A stretch of DNA of 64,000 bases from an uncultured Flaviramulus sp. GTDB taxonomy: Bacteria; Bacteroidota; Bacteroidia; Flavobacteriales; Flavobacteriaceae. The notes under the pieces were generated by a model. It had not been told where the DNA came from, searched no databases, and worked only from the letters and a program-made list of their open reading frames with translations. The position numbers were made by a program, and so were the translations under genes. The DNA lies in contig CANLXL010000003.1 in NCBI GenBank assembly GCA_947495125.1, positions 124,001 to 188,000 of the forward strand, given 5' to 3'. Of the stretch, positions 34,738-44,073 are shown piece by piece; position 1 is the first letter of the stretch; each line of letters starts with the position of its first letter.

Positions 34738-36102
34738 ATGAATACAAGAAGAAGTTTTATAAAGAAGTCAACTATTGCAGGAGCCGCTATCACGATGGTT
34801 CCCGAAATTACATTTGGAATGGCCAATAGTAATAAAAAAGATAAGCTACGAATGGGCTTTATCGGAGTAGGTTTAAGAGGGACTAATCACTTAAACAATG
34901 CACTTCGTAGAGACGATGTAGAGGTCGTAGCTATTTGCGATATAGACCCCAGAAGAATAGCCATTGCCTTAGATAAAATAGAAAAGGCTGGTGCCAAAAA
35001 ACCAGCGGTATTTGGGAATTCAGATTACGATTATAGAAACCTTCTTGAACTTAAAGACCTTGACGCTGTTATTATTGCCACCCCATGGTTATGGCATACT
35101 AAAATGGCTGTCGATTCCATGAAAGCGGGAAAATATACAGGATTGGAAGTTTCTGCTGCAAACACCTTAGAAGAATGCTGGGATTTAGTAAATACCCATG
35201 AAGAAACAGGATCGCATTTAATGATTCTGGAAAATGTAAACTATCGTCGTGATGTGCTGGCGGTGTTAAATATGGTCAAGCAAAACGTCTTTGGTGAATT
35301 ATTACACTTTACCTGTGGCTACCAGCACGATTTAAGAGGTGTAAAGCTTAATGATGGTAAAACCGCTTATGGAAAAGGGGTTGAATTTGGTGATAAAGGG
35401 ATTTCAGAATCTGTATGGCGTACACAACATTCACTACTCAGAAATGCCGATGTCTATCCAACCCACGGTTTAGGTCCCATAGCCACTATGGCCGACATTA
35501 ACAGAGGCAATCGTTTTGTATCTTTAACCTCACACGCTACTAAAGCTATAGGACTCAATAAATATATCGTTGAAAATGGTGGTAAAGATCATCCCAATGC
35601 CAAATTAAAATGGAAACAGGGTGATATTATAACCTCGACCATTGAAACCTCTAATGGAGAAACCATTATCGTAACGCACAATGTTAACAATCCACACCCT
35701 TATTCTTTAGGATTTAAAGTACAGGGCGCACAGGGGCTTACAGATTTTGATTACCATACCAAACGTATCCATATAGAAGGTATTACCAAAGGACATGGCT
35801 GGGAAACTATGGATACCTGGTTAGAAAAATACGACCACCCCTTATGGAAGAAGTATGGTGGCGGTGCTAAAAAAGCGGGACACGGCGGTATCGACTTCTT
35901 CGTGATGCAAGCCTTTGTAGAGTCGGCAAAACAAAATATAGCACCACCAATGGATGCTTATGATGCTGCCGCCTGGAGCGCCGTAACGCCATTATCAGAA
36001 GTATCTATAGAAAATAACGGTGAACCACAAAACTTCCCGGATTTCACCAGAGGTATGTGGGTAAAACGTAAACCTTATAACTGGATTAAAGACACCTATT
36101 AA
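34738..36102 (+). CDS. Gfo/Idh/MocA-family oxidoreductase, GH109-like, Tat-exported
   Basis: A 454-residue protein with a twin-arginine signal (MNTRRSFIKKSTIAGAA), a dinucleotide fold (GFIGVGLRGTNH) and a C-terminal sugar domain. YPTHGLGPIATMADINRGN, CGYQHDLRG and KAGHGGIDFFVMQAF resemble the GH109 family, which splits alpha-N-acetylgalactosaminides by an NAD-dependent oxidation-elimination mechanism. Other Gfo/Idh enzymes act on 3-keto sugars, so the substrate is inferred only. Export by Tat fits folding with bound NAD. It stands just before susC and is probably the first gene of that operon. Confidence 0.78.
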   Translation: MNTRRSFIKKSTIAGAAITMVPEITFGMANSNKKDKLRMGFIGVGLRGTNHLNNALRRDDVEVVAICDIDPRRIAIALDKIEKAGAKKPAVFGNSDYDYRNLLELKDLDAVIIATPWLWHTKMAVDSMKAGKYTGLEVSAANTLEECWDLVNTHEETGSHLMILENVNYRRDVLAVLNMVKQNVFGELLHFTCGYQHDLRGVKLNDGKTAYGKGVEFGDKGISESVWRTQHSLLRNADVYPTHGLGPIATMADINRGNRFVSLTSHATKAIGLNKYIVENGGKDHPNAKLKWKQGDIITSTIETSNGETIIVTHNVNNPHPYSLGFKVQGAQGLTDFDYHTKRIHIEGITKGHGWETMDTWLEKYDHPLWKKYGGGAKKAGHGGIDFFVMQAFVESAKQNIAPPMDAYDAAAWSAVTPLSEVSIENNGEPQNFPDFTRGMWVKRKPYNWIKDTY

Positions 36103-36222
36103 CTTTAATAAACTATCAATTATAACTTAATACTAAAACCCTCAATGTATGAAAAGACAATTACTCAAGACAACAAAAAACAAACTAAAACTAATTAATG
36201 AATGCTAATTTAAATTGTACTT

Positions 36223-39200
36223 ATGAAAAAATTAATAACTAACGGACTGTTTGTACTCTTATTGCTTTTAACCTGCTCCATGCAGGCCCAACAAAAAACA
36301 GTAACAGGAACGATAACAGATGAATCTGGTATCCCGCTATCCGGTGCAACAGTTACAGTAAAAGGAACAACACGAGGAGCTTCAGCGGATTTTGATGGAA
36401 ACTATGCCATTGCAGTTAATGACAATGAAGTGATCGTTATATCCTACGTAGGCTATATAACACAAGAACTTGCCGTGCAAGGCAAAAGCACTATCAATGT
36501 TACTCTGGTAGAAGACATTTCTACATTAGACGAAGTTGTAGTCGTTGGATTTGGAACGCAAAAGAAAGAAAGTGTAACAGGTGCAACGTCCTTTGTTAAA
36601 ATGGATGCTATTATAGCAGACAGACCAATTACCAACCCTGCGGATGCTCTACAAGGTATTGCTGCAGGATTAGGTGTCACAGTAGGATCCGGACAACCGG
36701 GTAATTCTGCTACAGGCATAAATATTCGTGGTTTTACTTCTATTAACGGAGGAAGCCCACTCGTATTGATAAACAATGTACCGGGATCCATTGATGACAT
36801 TAACCCCCAGGATATTGAATCGATTTCGGTGCTTAAAGATGCATCGGCATCATCAATTTATGGTGCTAGAGCGGCGTTTGGAGTTATTATAATCACAACA
36901 AAACAAGCCAAACGCGGTCAAAAAACCCGTTTTAGTTATTCAACAACAACAAGTGTCTCTAAACCATCTGATCTGCCCGAAAAAGCAACGACCCGAGAAT
37001 TTGTTGAGGCTTTGAGTGAATGGGGAGAACAAAGCTATTTTGCTGGACAAAATGTGCAAGCCTGGTTAGGCTATTTAGATACTTACGATTCGGATCCAAG
37101 CCAATTAAATTTGGTAAGAGACCCCGTTAGCGGAGCAACTTATCCCATTCATTTTGATGGTGGGCAGTATTATCCGGTAGCAGATGCCGATCCTATTGGG
37201 GACTTTTTAGACCATTTCGGATATTCTACCATCCATAACTTTGAAATGAGTGGCGGTGCTGAAAAATTGGCGTATCGTGTAAGTACCGGATATGCTTTCG
37301 AAGATGGTATTATGGTAACCAATAAAGACAATTTTAAAAAATATAATATCAATGCCATTCTTAATGCAGATCTTACCGATAAACTAGCATCAACGACCAA
37401 CATCATTTATAAGTCCAGTGTGCAATCCCGACCAAATGCGAGATATGCTAATGCGATTCAAGTACGTATGTATGATCCGGTTGGATGGTTTGAATATGAA
37501 CCCGAAGGTGTAACTTTACCTTTTGATACCCCAGGAAATGTGGTACGCTATACCGAACCCGGAAAAACTTACGATGAAAACTTAAGATTGTTCCAAAAAT
37601 TAGAGTGGACTCCTTTAAAAAATGTTACTTTAACTGGTGAGTATACCTACGAAAAAAACAATAGAAATATTGTTAATGTTAATAATGGTCAACGCTTTAT
37701 CAGTTCCTTTAGATTTAATCCAACCACTACAGCAGAAAACGCCGCTACTAATGCAAGTTTAAACCGTACTAAAAATAACAGAGTCTATAACGGTTTAAAT
37801 ATTTATGGAAAATATAACGTGAGTCTAGGAGATCATAATATAAAACTGTTAGCCGGTATAAATAGAGAAGAGGAAAATTTCGAACAATTATTTGCCTCTA
37901 GAAATGGGTTAATCGATCCTACAACACCAACATTTAATTTAGCAGAAGGAGACAATTTTACTATTTCCGAACGATTTTATGATTGGGCAGTTGTTGGGTA
38001 TTTTGGTAGGTTAAACTATGATTATAAAGGACGTTATTTCCTTGAAGCCAACCTTCGTTATGATGGATCTTCCAGATTTGCTTCTAACGACCGTTTTTCT
38101 GTTTTACCTTCTTTTTCTGTCGGATGGAATATTGCAAAAGAGTCGTTCATGGAAAATGCAGATTTTATAAACTTACTAAAACCCAGAGCTTCCTGGGGAG
38201 AGATAGGAAACCAGAGAACGGTAATTCCATTCACAAATATAGATGACTACTACCCTACAATTCCTGGTTACTCATCTTTTGCTGCGTCCTGGATAAATTT
38301 AGATTCAAACCAACGTTATTTAACCTTTAATCCAGCACAACTAGTAAGTGCCGGCTTAACCTGGGAAAAAGTGAGAACTTCAAACTTAGGTTTAGATTTC
38401 GGGATGCTTAAAAATCGATTGACCGGTAGTTTCGAAGTTTACAAAAGAGAGACTATCGGGATGCTGGCACCAGGGCAGCCTTTACCGACAATTTTAGGAA
38501 CCACGGCACCTTTTCAAAACGTAGCCGATTTGGAAACCACAGGATGGGAAGCTCAAATAGGATGGAATGATCGCAAAGGTGATTTTAGCTATAATATCAA
38601 TGTTAACATTTTTGATAATACCACTGAAATTACAAAAATTGATAATCCGGCAGGATTAATAGGTGGACAAGGGAGTTTCCGTGTTGGCCAAAAGATTGGA
38701 GAAATATGGGGTTATGTCACTGATGGATATTATACCGTAGATGACTTTGTTCCGGGAACGCTTAATGCCGATTTATCCGGAGACAATAGACAATTACAAC
38801 CTGGAGTTGTACAGGTAGAAAATGCACCAACACCATACCCGGGAGATATAAAGTATGTCGATTTAAATGGAGATGGGGTTATCAATAATGGAAACAACAC
38901 CGTTATTCCCGAGTTTGACGATCAAGGCAATCTAATCCCTAATACCGGTCCCGGCGATCGTAAAGTGATTGGTAATTCCGGGAAACGTTATCAGTTTGGT
39001 ATTAATGGAGCCATGTCTTATAAAGGGTTCGATATGTCATTTGTATTGAGCGGAGTTGGCAAGGAAGATGGTTGGAGAAGTTCGGATTTAATTTGGCCTT
39101 GGCCAGGCACTTTCGATAATATTTATAAACATCAACTAGATTATTGGACACCCGATAATCAAGATGCCTATTATCCTAGAATAAATGGAAACGCCAGTTC

Positions 39201-39477
39201 CGGAAATTTAGATAGCAACTATGATAGAAGCCGTTTTGTGCAAACCAAATACCTAACGGATGAAAGTTATTTGCGAATTCAGAATATCACCTTAGGATAT
39301 AGTATTGACTCTAAAATATTAGATAAATATAATATTGAAAGATTTAGATTCTTTGTCTCAGGAAGTAACCTTCATACCTTCGATAAGCTACCTAAAGGAT
39401 TAGATATTGATCAAGGGTCAAACGGAGTTTATCCGATCATGAAGCAATATTCAATAGGTTTTAATCTTTCATTTTAA
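36223..39477 (+). CDS. SusC/RagA-family TonB-dependent transporter
   Basis: A 1084-residue outer-membrane importer. Order: signal peptide (to about residue 22), carboxypeptidase-like domain (TVTGTITDESGIPLSGATV), the TonB-contact stretch (LDEVVVVGFGTQKKESVTGA), plug (ISVLKDASASSIYGARAAFG) and a 22-strand barrel ending SIGFNLSF. It takes up oligosaccharides with the SusD lid protein that begins 11 bases after it. Specificity cannot be read from the sequence. Confidence 0.96.
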   Translation: MKKLITNGLFVLLLLLTCSMQAQQKTVTGTITDESGIPLSGATVTVKGTTRGASADFDGNYAIAVNDNEVIVISYVGYITQELAVQGKSTINVTLVEDISTLDEVVVVGFGTQKKESVTGATSFVKMDAIIADRPITNPADALQGIAAGLGVTVGSGQPGNSATGINIRGFTSINGGSPLVLINNVPGSIDDINPQDIESISVLKDASASSIYGARAAFGVIIITTKQAKRGQKTRFSYSTTTSVSKPSDLPEKATTREFVEALSEWGEQSYFAGQNVQAWLGYLDTYDSDPSQLNLVRDPVSGATYPIHFDGGQYYPVADADPIGDFLDHFGYSTIHNFEMSGGAEKLAYRVSTGYAFEDGIMVTNKDNFKKYNINAILNADLTDKLASTTNIIYKSSVQSRPNARYANAIQVRMYDPVGWFEYEPEGVTLPFDTPGNVVRYTEPGKTYDENLRLFQKLEWTPLKNVTLTGEYTYEKNNRNIVNVNNGQRFISSFRFNPTTTAENAATNASLNRTKNNRVYNGLNIYGKYNVSLGDHNIKLLAGINREEENFEQLFASRNGLIDPTTPTFNLAEGDNFTISERFYDWAVVGYFGRLNYDYKGRYFLEANLRYDGSSRFASNDRFSVLPSFSVGWNIAKESFMENADFINLLKPRASWGEIGNQRTVIPFTNIDDYYPTIPGYSSFAASWINLDSNQRYLTFNPAQLVSAGLTWEKVRTSNLGLDFGMLKNRLTGSFEVYKRETIGMLAPGQPLPTILGTTAPFQNVADLETTGWEAQIGWNDRKGDFSYNINVNIFDNTTEITKIDNPAGLIGGQGSFRVGQKIGEIWGYVTDGYYTVDDFVPGTLNADLSGDNRQLQPGVVQVENAPTPYPGDIKYVDLNGDGVINNGNNTVIPEFDDQGNLIPNTGPGDRKVIGNSGKRYQFGINGAMSYKGFDMSFVLSGVGKEDGWRSSDLIWPWPGTFDNIYKHQLDYWTPDNQDAYYPRINGNASSGNLDSNYDRSRFVQTKYLTDESYLRIQNITLGYSIDSKILDKYNIERFRFFVSGSNLHTFDKLPKGLDIDQGSNGVYPIMKQYSIGFNLSF

Positions 39478-39488
39478 AAAATATGATT

Positions 39489-41273
39489 ATGAAAAACATA
39501 AAATGCATTACAGTATTAATTATGAGTTGCTTTTTCATAGTAGCTTGTAATGATGAAGATTTTTTAGATAAATCACCAAAAGATGAGCTATCTGCAGCAA
39601 CTATTTTTAGTACTTATAACAATATAAAAACCTATGCCTGGAGTTTTTATAATTTCTTCGATGATTACGGACGAAGTGGTAGTTGGGTGGCTGTTAACGA
39701 CTATACATCCGATTTAATTCAAAACGGGTATAGCACAGTAAACCCAGGTTATTTAAATAACAGCTTTAACGTTCCCAGTACATCGGGAACCTGGACAGGC
39801 TCTTATTCCAATATCAGAAGAGTAAATATTATGTTAGATAATATTGAAAATTCAGAAATTTCAGATGAAGATAGAGCACACTGGCGAGGTGTAGGGTTGT
39901 TCTTTAGAGCGCATGAGTATTTCCGTCTGTTAAGAACATATGGAGGTGTTCCTTGGGTAGAACAGGAGTTAACAGATCTTGATACCGATATTTTATACGG
40001 ACCAAGAGACACCCGTGATGTTGTTGCCGATAATATCCTAAGAGATTTACAAGAAGCAGTTGCAAGTATTAAGGAACAAGGTGATGGCGACAATACGGTT
40101 AATGCTGATGTGGCCAGAGCACTTTTATCCCGATTTGGCCTGTTTGAAGGGACATGGCGTAAATATCATAATCTTGGTAATCATGAGAAATTTTTAAATG
40201 CCTGTATTACCGCTTCAGCCAGTTTAATAAATACTTATCCTTCGATTCATTCGAACTATGACCAAGTTTACAATAGTGATGATCTTGCCGGTACCGCTGG
40301 GATTTTGCTGTACACACACTATGTCGTTGATGAACTAGCACATTGGGTATCGACAAATACAAGATCTACCAATAATAAAATAGATATCACTCGTAAAGGG
40401 ATTGACAAGTTTTTAACCACAGATGGCATGCCAATCTACAATGCAGGAAACACGCTATATCAAGGCGATAAAGACCGTTATACAGAGTTTGATAATCGCG
40501 ACAATCGCCTATTAATTGTAACGCCTCCACCTTATAAAGTAGGAGGAGATGGGAGTCAGAGTTTTACACATACAGGCGACCCATTAGATCAAAAATATTT
40601 TAGCATCTTAGAATCTATTACAACTGGATTTCCTTATAAAAACCTTCCTGATAGAAACTGGTCCGGGCGTGTTACGGGTGAAGTTCCCAATTATAATAGG
40701 TTAGTCCCTACACAAACCTCTAATGGTTACCGCTTTTGGAAGATCTGGAATGAACATAATTATAAAAGATCATCAAATGATGTTAGTGATTTTGCCATAT
40801 TTAGAATGGGAGAAGTCATGTTGAATTATGCCGAAGCAACCTTTGAAATGGGGCAATTTAACCAAACCATTGCAGACGCTACAATTTCAAAGTTAAGAGC
40901 TAGAGGTAATGTCGCTGCCATGAATGTGGGGGCCATTACCGCAGATTGGGATCCTATGAGAGAACCTTCTGTTGACCCGGTTCTATGGGAAATCCGTAGA
41001 GAACGTGCCATAGAACTTTTGGGCGATGGCTATAGAACAGACGATTTAAGACGTTGGAAAAAAATGGAATACGCTACCGAGGTGAAGCTGGGACGGTGGG
41101 AAAAACAATCAGACTATCCTATAACATTGCCTATTCAAAATGGAGCCTCTGAAGGATATATTCAACTAATTCCAAATACACCTCCTGCATTTCCAGAGCA
41201 TTATTATCTGTTCCCGTTACCTTCTAGTGAGTTAGCATTAAATGATCAATTGACTCAGAATCCGGGGTGGTAA
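39489..41273 (+). CDS. SusD/RagB-family surface glycan-binding lipoprotein
   Basis: A 594-residue lipoprotein. ATG at 39489 gives a signal peptide with lipobox Cys20 (CFFIVACND); an ATG two codons earlier is possible. SusD hallmarks are an N-terminal FLDKSPKDELSAATIF, the TPR helices (RVNIMLDNIENSE, RAHWRGVGLFFRAHEYFRLL) and the C-terminal EIRRERAIELLGDGYR and NPGW. It caps SusC and binds the polysaccharide at the surface. A hairpin after the stop probably lowers expression of the genes beyond. Confidence 0.95.
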   Translation: MKNIKCITVLIMSCFFIVACNDEDFLDKSPKDELSAATIFSTYNNIKTYAWSFYNFFDDYGRSGSWVAVNDYTSDLIQNGYSTVNPGYLNNSFNVPSTSGTWTGSYSNIRRVNIMLDNIENSEISDEDRAHWRGVGLFFRAHEYFRLLRTYGGVPWVEQELTDLDTDILYGPRDTRDVVADNILRDLQEAVASIKEQGDGDNTVNADVARALLSRFGLFEGTWRKYHNLGNHEKFLNACITASASLINTYPSIHSNYDQVYNSDDLAGTAGILLYTHYVVDELAHWVSTNTRSTNNKIDITRKGIDKFLTTDGMPIYNAGNTLYQGDKDRYTEFDNRDNRLLIVTPPPYKVGGDGSQSFTHTGDPLDQKYFSILESITTGFPYKNLPDRNWSGRVTGEVPNYNRLVPTQTSNGYRFWKIWNEHNYKRSSNDVSDFAIFRMGEVMLNYAEATFEMGQFNQTIADATISKLRARGNVAAMNVGAITADWDPMREPSVDPVLWEIRRERAIELLGDGYRTDDLRRWKKMEYATEVKLGRWEKQSDYPITLPIQNGASEGYIQLIPNTPPAFPEHYYLFPLPSSELALNDQLTQNPGW

Positions 41274-41291
41274 AATTTTAAAGTTAAAATT

Positions 41292-41319
41292 AGACGGGAT
41301 TTTATTCCAAATCCCGTCT
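41292..41319 (+). terminator. Attenuating hairpin between susD and the next gene
   Basis: An 11-bp perfect stem AGACGGGATTT / AAATCCCGTCT with a 6-base loop begins 18 bases after the susD stop and is followed by only TTAAAAAG. The weak T-tract suggests partial termination or 3'-end protection of the susCD message. The next start is 17 bases downstream. Confidence 0.6.
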
Positions 41320-41335
41320 TTAAAAAGATAAAACA

Positions 41336-42328
41336 ATGAATAAACTAAAAATGTATACCAAAGCTAAGAGTATTTTAGCGCTCACAATAATAGGTGTTCT
41401 TATAGCTTGCTCACCTAACGAAAATGGCTATCGCAATGAGTCCAATGTGGATCCAAGCCTTTTACCGGATGTCGAAGTTTCAGCCTCAACAACATCTATT
41501 TTTCAATTTGAAACCATAGACTTTGCTCCGACGGCTATAAATGAAGGCGATCTGTATACCTGGAGCTTTCCCGGAGGCAGCCCGGGAAGCAGTACCAGTG
41601 CAAATGTAACTGTTAAATACACCGCAAAAGGCACATTTCCCGTTTCGTTAAAAATTAGAAATGAATTTGGTGCTAAAGAAGTCGTTAAAGAAGGCTTTAT
41701 AACGGTAGAAGGAGAACCCTTGGACCCGGCATTAAGAATACGCCTAAATTTCGAGCAAAGCTTATTCGATGAATATTCCGAAAGTAATGCTTTAGGTTCT
41801 GTTTCCGGATATGAAACCGGAGTTGTTAATGACTTTGCAGCGAGCTTTAACGGCAGTGGTATTACCATCGACGGTTATAATGGTATCACCGGGAATAATC
41901 CAAGAACCGTTGCGGTATGGGTTAAAACGACCAACACCGCAAGACAAGGTCTTTCCACCTGGGGTAACGCCGGAACATTCAGTCGAAACACCTTTGTTAT
42001 AAACGGCAATGGCACGGTAAGATTTGAATTCCAGGGAGGTGGATACAATACGCCTTCTACGGTCGCTAATGATGGTGAATGGCATCATATTGCATTCACC
42101 TATGATGGCCAGGTACTAAACATTTACATTGATGGTGTTGTAAATTTCACCGCAAATGAAACACGGGTAAATACCGGTGTTGCGGGAGACAGACAGATCA
42201 CCATTGGTTCGGAAGGTGCTGCAGATGGAAGTTTAACGTTCAGGCCTTTTTCGGGTGCCATGGACGATTTTAAACTATATAACCGTGCTTTAACAGCCCA
42301 GGAAATCGCAGAATTAGCGACACTTTGA
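41336..42328 (+). CDS. PKD-LamG lipoprotein, SusE-position surface glycan-binding candidate
   Basis: A 330-residue lipoprotein (signal to Cys in GVLIACSPN). Residues about 45-130 are a PKD domain (ATSIFQFETIDFAPTAINEG, YTWSFPGGSPGSS, GTFPVSLKIRNEFGAKE). Residues about 160-328 are a LamG/concanavalin-like domain (ARTVAVWVKTTNTA in essence, WHHIAFTYDGQVLNIYIDG, MDDFKLYNRALTAQEIAEL). The position after SusD and the lack of catalytic motifs point to a surface glycan-binding protein, though LamG domains can also bind protein or calcium. The same PKD-LamG pair occurs in two later proteins of this locus. Confidence 0.8.
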   Translation: MNKLKMYTKAKSILALTIIGVLIACSPNENGYRNESNVDPSLLPDVEVSASTTSIFQFETIDFAPTAINEGDLYTWSFPGGSPGSSTSANVTVKYTAKGTFPVSLKIRNEFGAKEVVKEGFITVEGEPLDPALRIRLNFEQSLFDEYSESNALGSVSGYETGVVNDFAASFNGSGITIDGYNGITGNNPRTVAVWVKTTNTARQGLSTWGNAGTFSRNTFVINGNGTVRFEFQGGGYNTPSTVANDGEWHHIAFTYDGQVLNIYIDGVVNFTANETRVNTGVAGDRQITIGSEGAADGSLTFRPFSGAMDDFKLYNRALTAQEIAELATL

Positions 42329-42377
42329 TTTCATAAAAATTTAGATAATTATTTTGAGTTAGTTTAATTATTCTATT

Positions 42378-42413
42378 GAGGGTATTTATTAATTAATAAA
42401 TACCCTCTTTTTT
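42378..42413 (+). terminator. Perfect-palindrome terminator inside the carbohydrate locus
   Basis: A 30-base perfect palindrome with half-site GAGGGTATTTATTAA (42378-42407) is followed by six T. It is a strong intrinsic terminator 49 bases after the PKD-LamG gene and separates the susCD operon from the sulfatase operon. It is effective on the plus strand. Confidence 0.85.
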
Positions 42414-42484
42414 CCCTGCATTACAGCCAGGTTAACAGACTCAGCTTCTTATAATAATTTCATAATTAAAAATCCAATCCCGTT

Positions 42485-44044
42485 ATGAGTATAAAAAACC
42501 AAATATACGTTGTCATCTGTTTGATACTTTGTTCTTGCAATTCCAAGCAAAAAGAAGTGGCACAAGAAACTTCAAAACCCAATATCATTTATATTTTGGC
42601 GGACGATTTGGGATACGCAGAACTAGGCGTTTACGGGCAAGAAAAAATAGAAACTCCGCATATCGATGCGCTGGCCAAAAATGGCATGATATTCACCCAA
42701 CATTATACCGGAACTCCGGTATGCGCACCCGCTCGTTTTAATTTTCTAACAGGTAAACATTCCGGGCATTCCTATGTAAGAGGCAATGATGAGTGGGCGG
42801 ATAGAGGTCAGGTTTGGAATTATAAAGCCGTGGTTCAGGATTCTACCTTAGAAGGGCAACGTCCTATTCCTTTAAAAACAATAACGGTTGCAAACAAACT
42901 TAAAGAAAGTGGGTATGCCACTGCTATGGTTGGAAAATGGGGGTTAGGTGCTCCACATACAGCATCAATTCCTACTAATTTCGGCTTCGATTATTTTTTT
43001 GGTTTTAACTGCCAGAGACAAGCACACACCTATTATCCGGTTCATTTATATGAAAACGATAAACGCTACCCATTAGCAAACGACACGATTGCTCCCGGAA
43101 CTAAATTAGCCAAAGACGCGAACCCTAACGATGCTTCCAGCTATGCTAATTATAATTTAAACGAATATGCATCTGAAGTGATGTTTGATAAAATCACACA
43201 ATTCGTTGATAAAAACAAAGACAAACCCTTTTTCATGTATTGGGCGGACCCAATCCCTCACGCCCCCTTGCAGGCACCAAAACGATGGGTAGATTATTAC
43301 ATAAAGAAATTTGGAGATGAAGCGCCCTATTTAGGAAAAAAAGGATACTTCCCGGCGAAAAACCCAAGAGCAACCTATGCCGCTATGGTCTCCTATTTAG
43401 ATGAAAATGTTGGGAAACTAGTCGCTCAACTAAAAAAGGAAGGTATTTACGATAATACCATAATCATGTTTACTTCAGACAACGGACCAACCTATAATGG
43501 AGGTTCAGACTCCCCTTGGTTCGATAGTGCCAAACCATTTAACAGCCAATATGGCTATGGAAAAGGTTTTCTAAACGAAGGTGGCATCCGAGTGCCTATG
43601 ATCGCCTCATGGCCAAACAAAATTAAAGCAGGGTCCAAAACCGATCTCATTTCTGCCCATTATGATGTCATGGCGACATTTTGTGATATCGTTGACCAAA
43701 AAACACCGGAAAATACAGATGGCTATAGTTTTTTACCAACACTTCTAAATAAACCGAACGAACAAAAAATTCATGACTACCTCTATTGGGAATACCCCGA
43801 ATACTATGGTCAAGTGGCCATTAGAATGGGGAAATGGAAAATATTATGGAAAGAACTGAAAAAAGGTAATAAAACGATTGAATTGTACAACCTGGAAGAA
43901 GACCTCGCTGAAAAAAATAACATCGCAGACCAACATCCCGAGATCGTAGAAAAACTATTTGAGGCCATAAAGAAAGAACACAGTACTCCGGATGTTGAAC
44001 AATTTAGAATCGACGCTCTGGAAGCAGTATATAACATCAAATAA
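42485..44044 (+). CDS. Type I sulfatase (S1 family)
   Basis: A 519-residue sulfatase. The catalytic cysteine that becomes formylglycine is Cys80 in VCAPAR (C-x-P-x-R), and the metal site begins with Asp40-Asp41 in [29 protein letters not shown] and the later lysine-histidine region are typical. A signal peptide with Cys16/Cys18 (LILCSCNS) suggests a lipoprotein. It would remove sulfate esters from the glycan. Maturation needs an anSME enzyme, which is not in the window. Five bases separate it from the next frame; the next ATG lies 30 bases on. Confidence 0.94.
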   Translation: MSIKNQIYVVICLILCSCNSKQKEVAQETSKPNIIYILADDLGYAELGVYGQEKIETPHIDALAKNGMIFTQHYTGTPVCAPARFNFLTGKHSGHSYVRGNDEWADRGQVWNYKAVVQDSTLEGQRPIPLKTITVANKLKESGYATAMVGKWGLGAPHTASIPTNFGFDYFFGFNCQRQAHTYYPVHLYENDKRYPLANDTIAPGTKLAKDANPNDASSYANYNLNEYASEVMFDKITQFVDKNKDKPFFMYWADPIPHAPLQAPKRWVDYYIKKFGDEAPYLGKKGYFPAKNPRATYAAMVSYLDENVGKLVAQLKKEGIYDNTIIMFTSDNGPTYNGGSDSPWFDSAKPFNSQYGYGKGFLNEGGIRVPMIASWPNKIKAGSKTDLISAHYDVMATFCDIVDQKTPENTDGYSFLPTLLNKPNEQKIHDYLYWEYPEYYGQVAIRMGKWKILWKELKKGNKTIELYNLEEDLAEKNNIADQHPEIVEKLFEAIKKEHSTPDVEQFRIDALEAVYNIK

Positions 44045-44073
44045 AGCCATTGTTTAATGCAATAAACTACATC

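Noticed and set aside
42529-42741. Alternative-frame ORFs inside the sulfatase and other large genes
   Set aside because: They lie wholly inside well-supported genes and show no domain or signal of their own.
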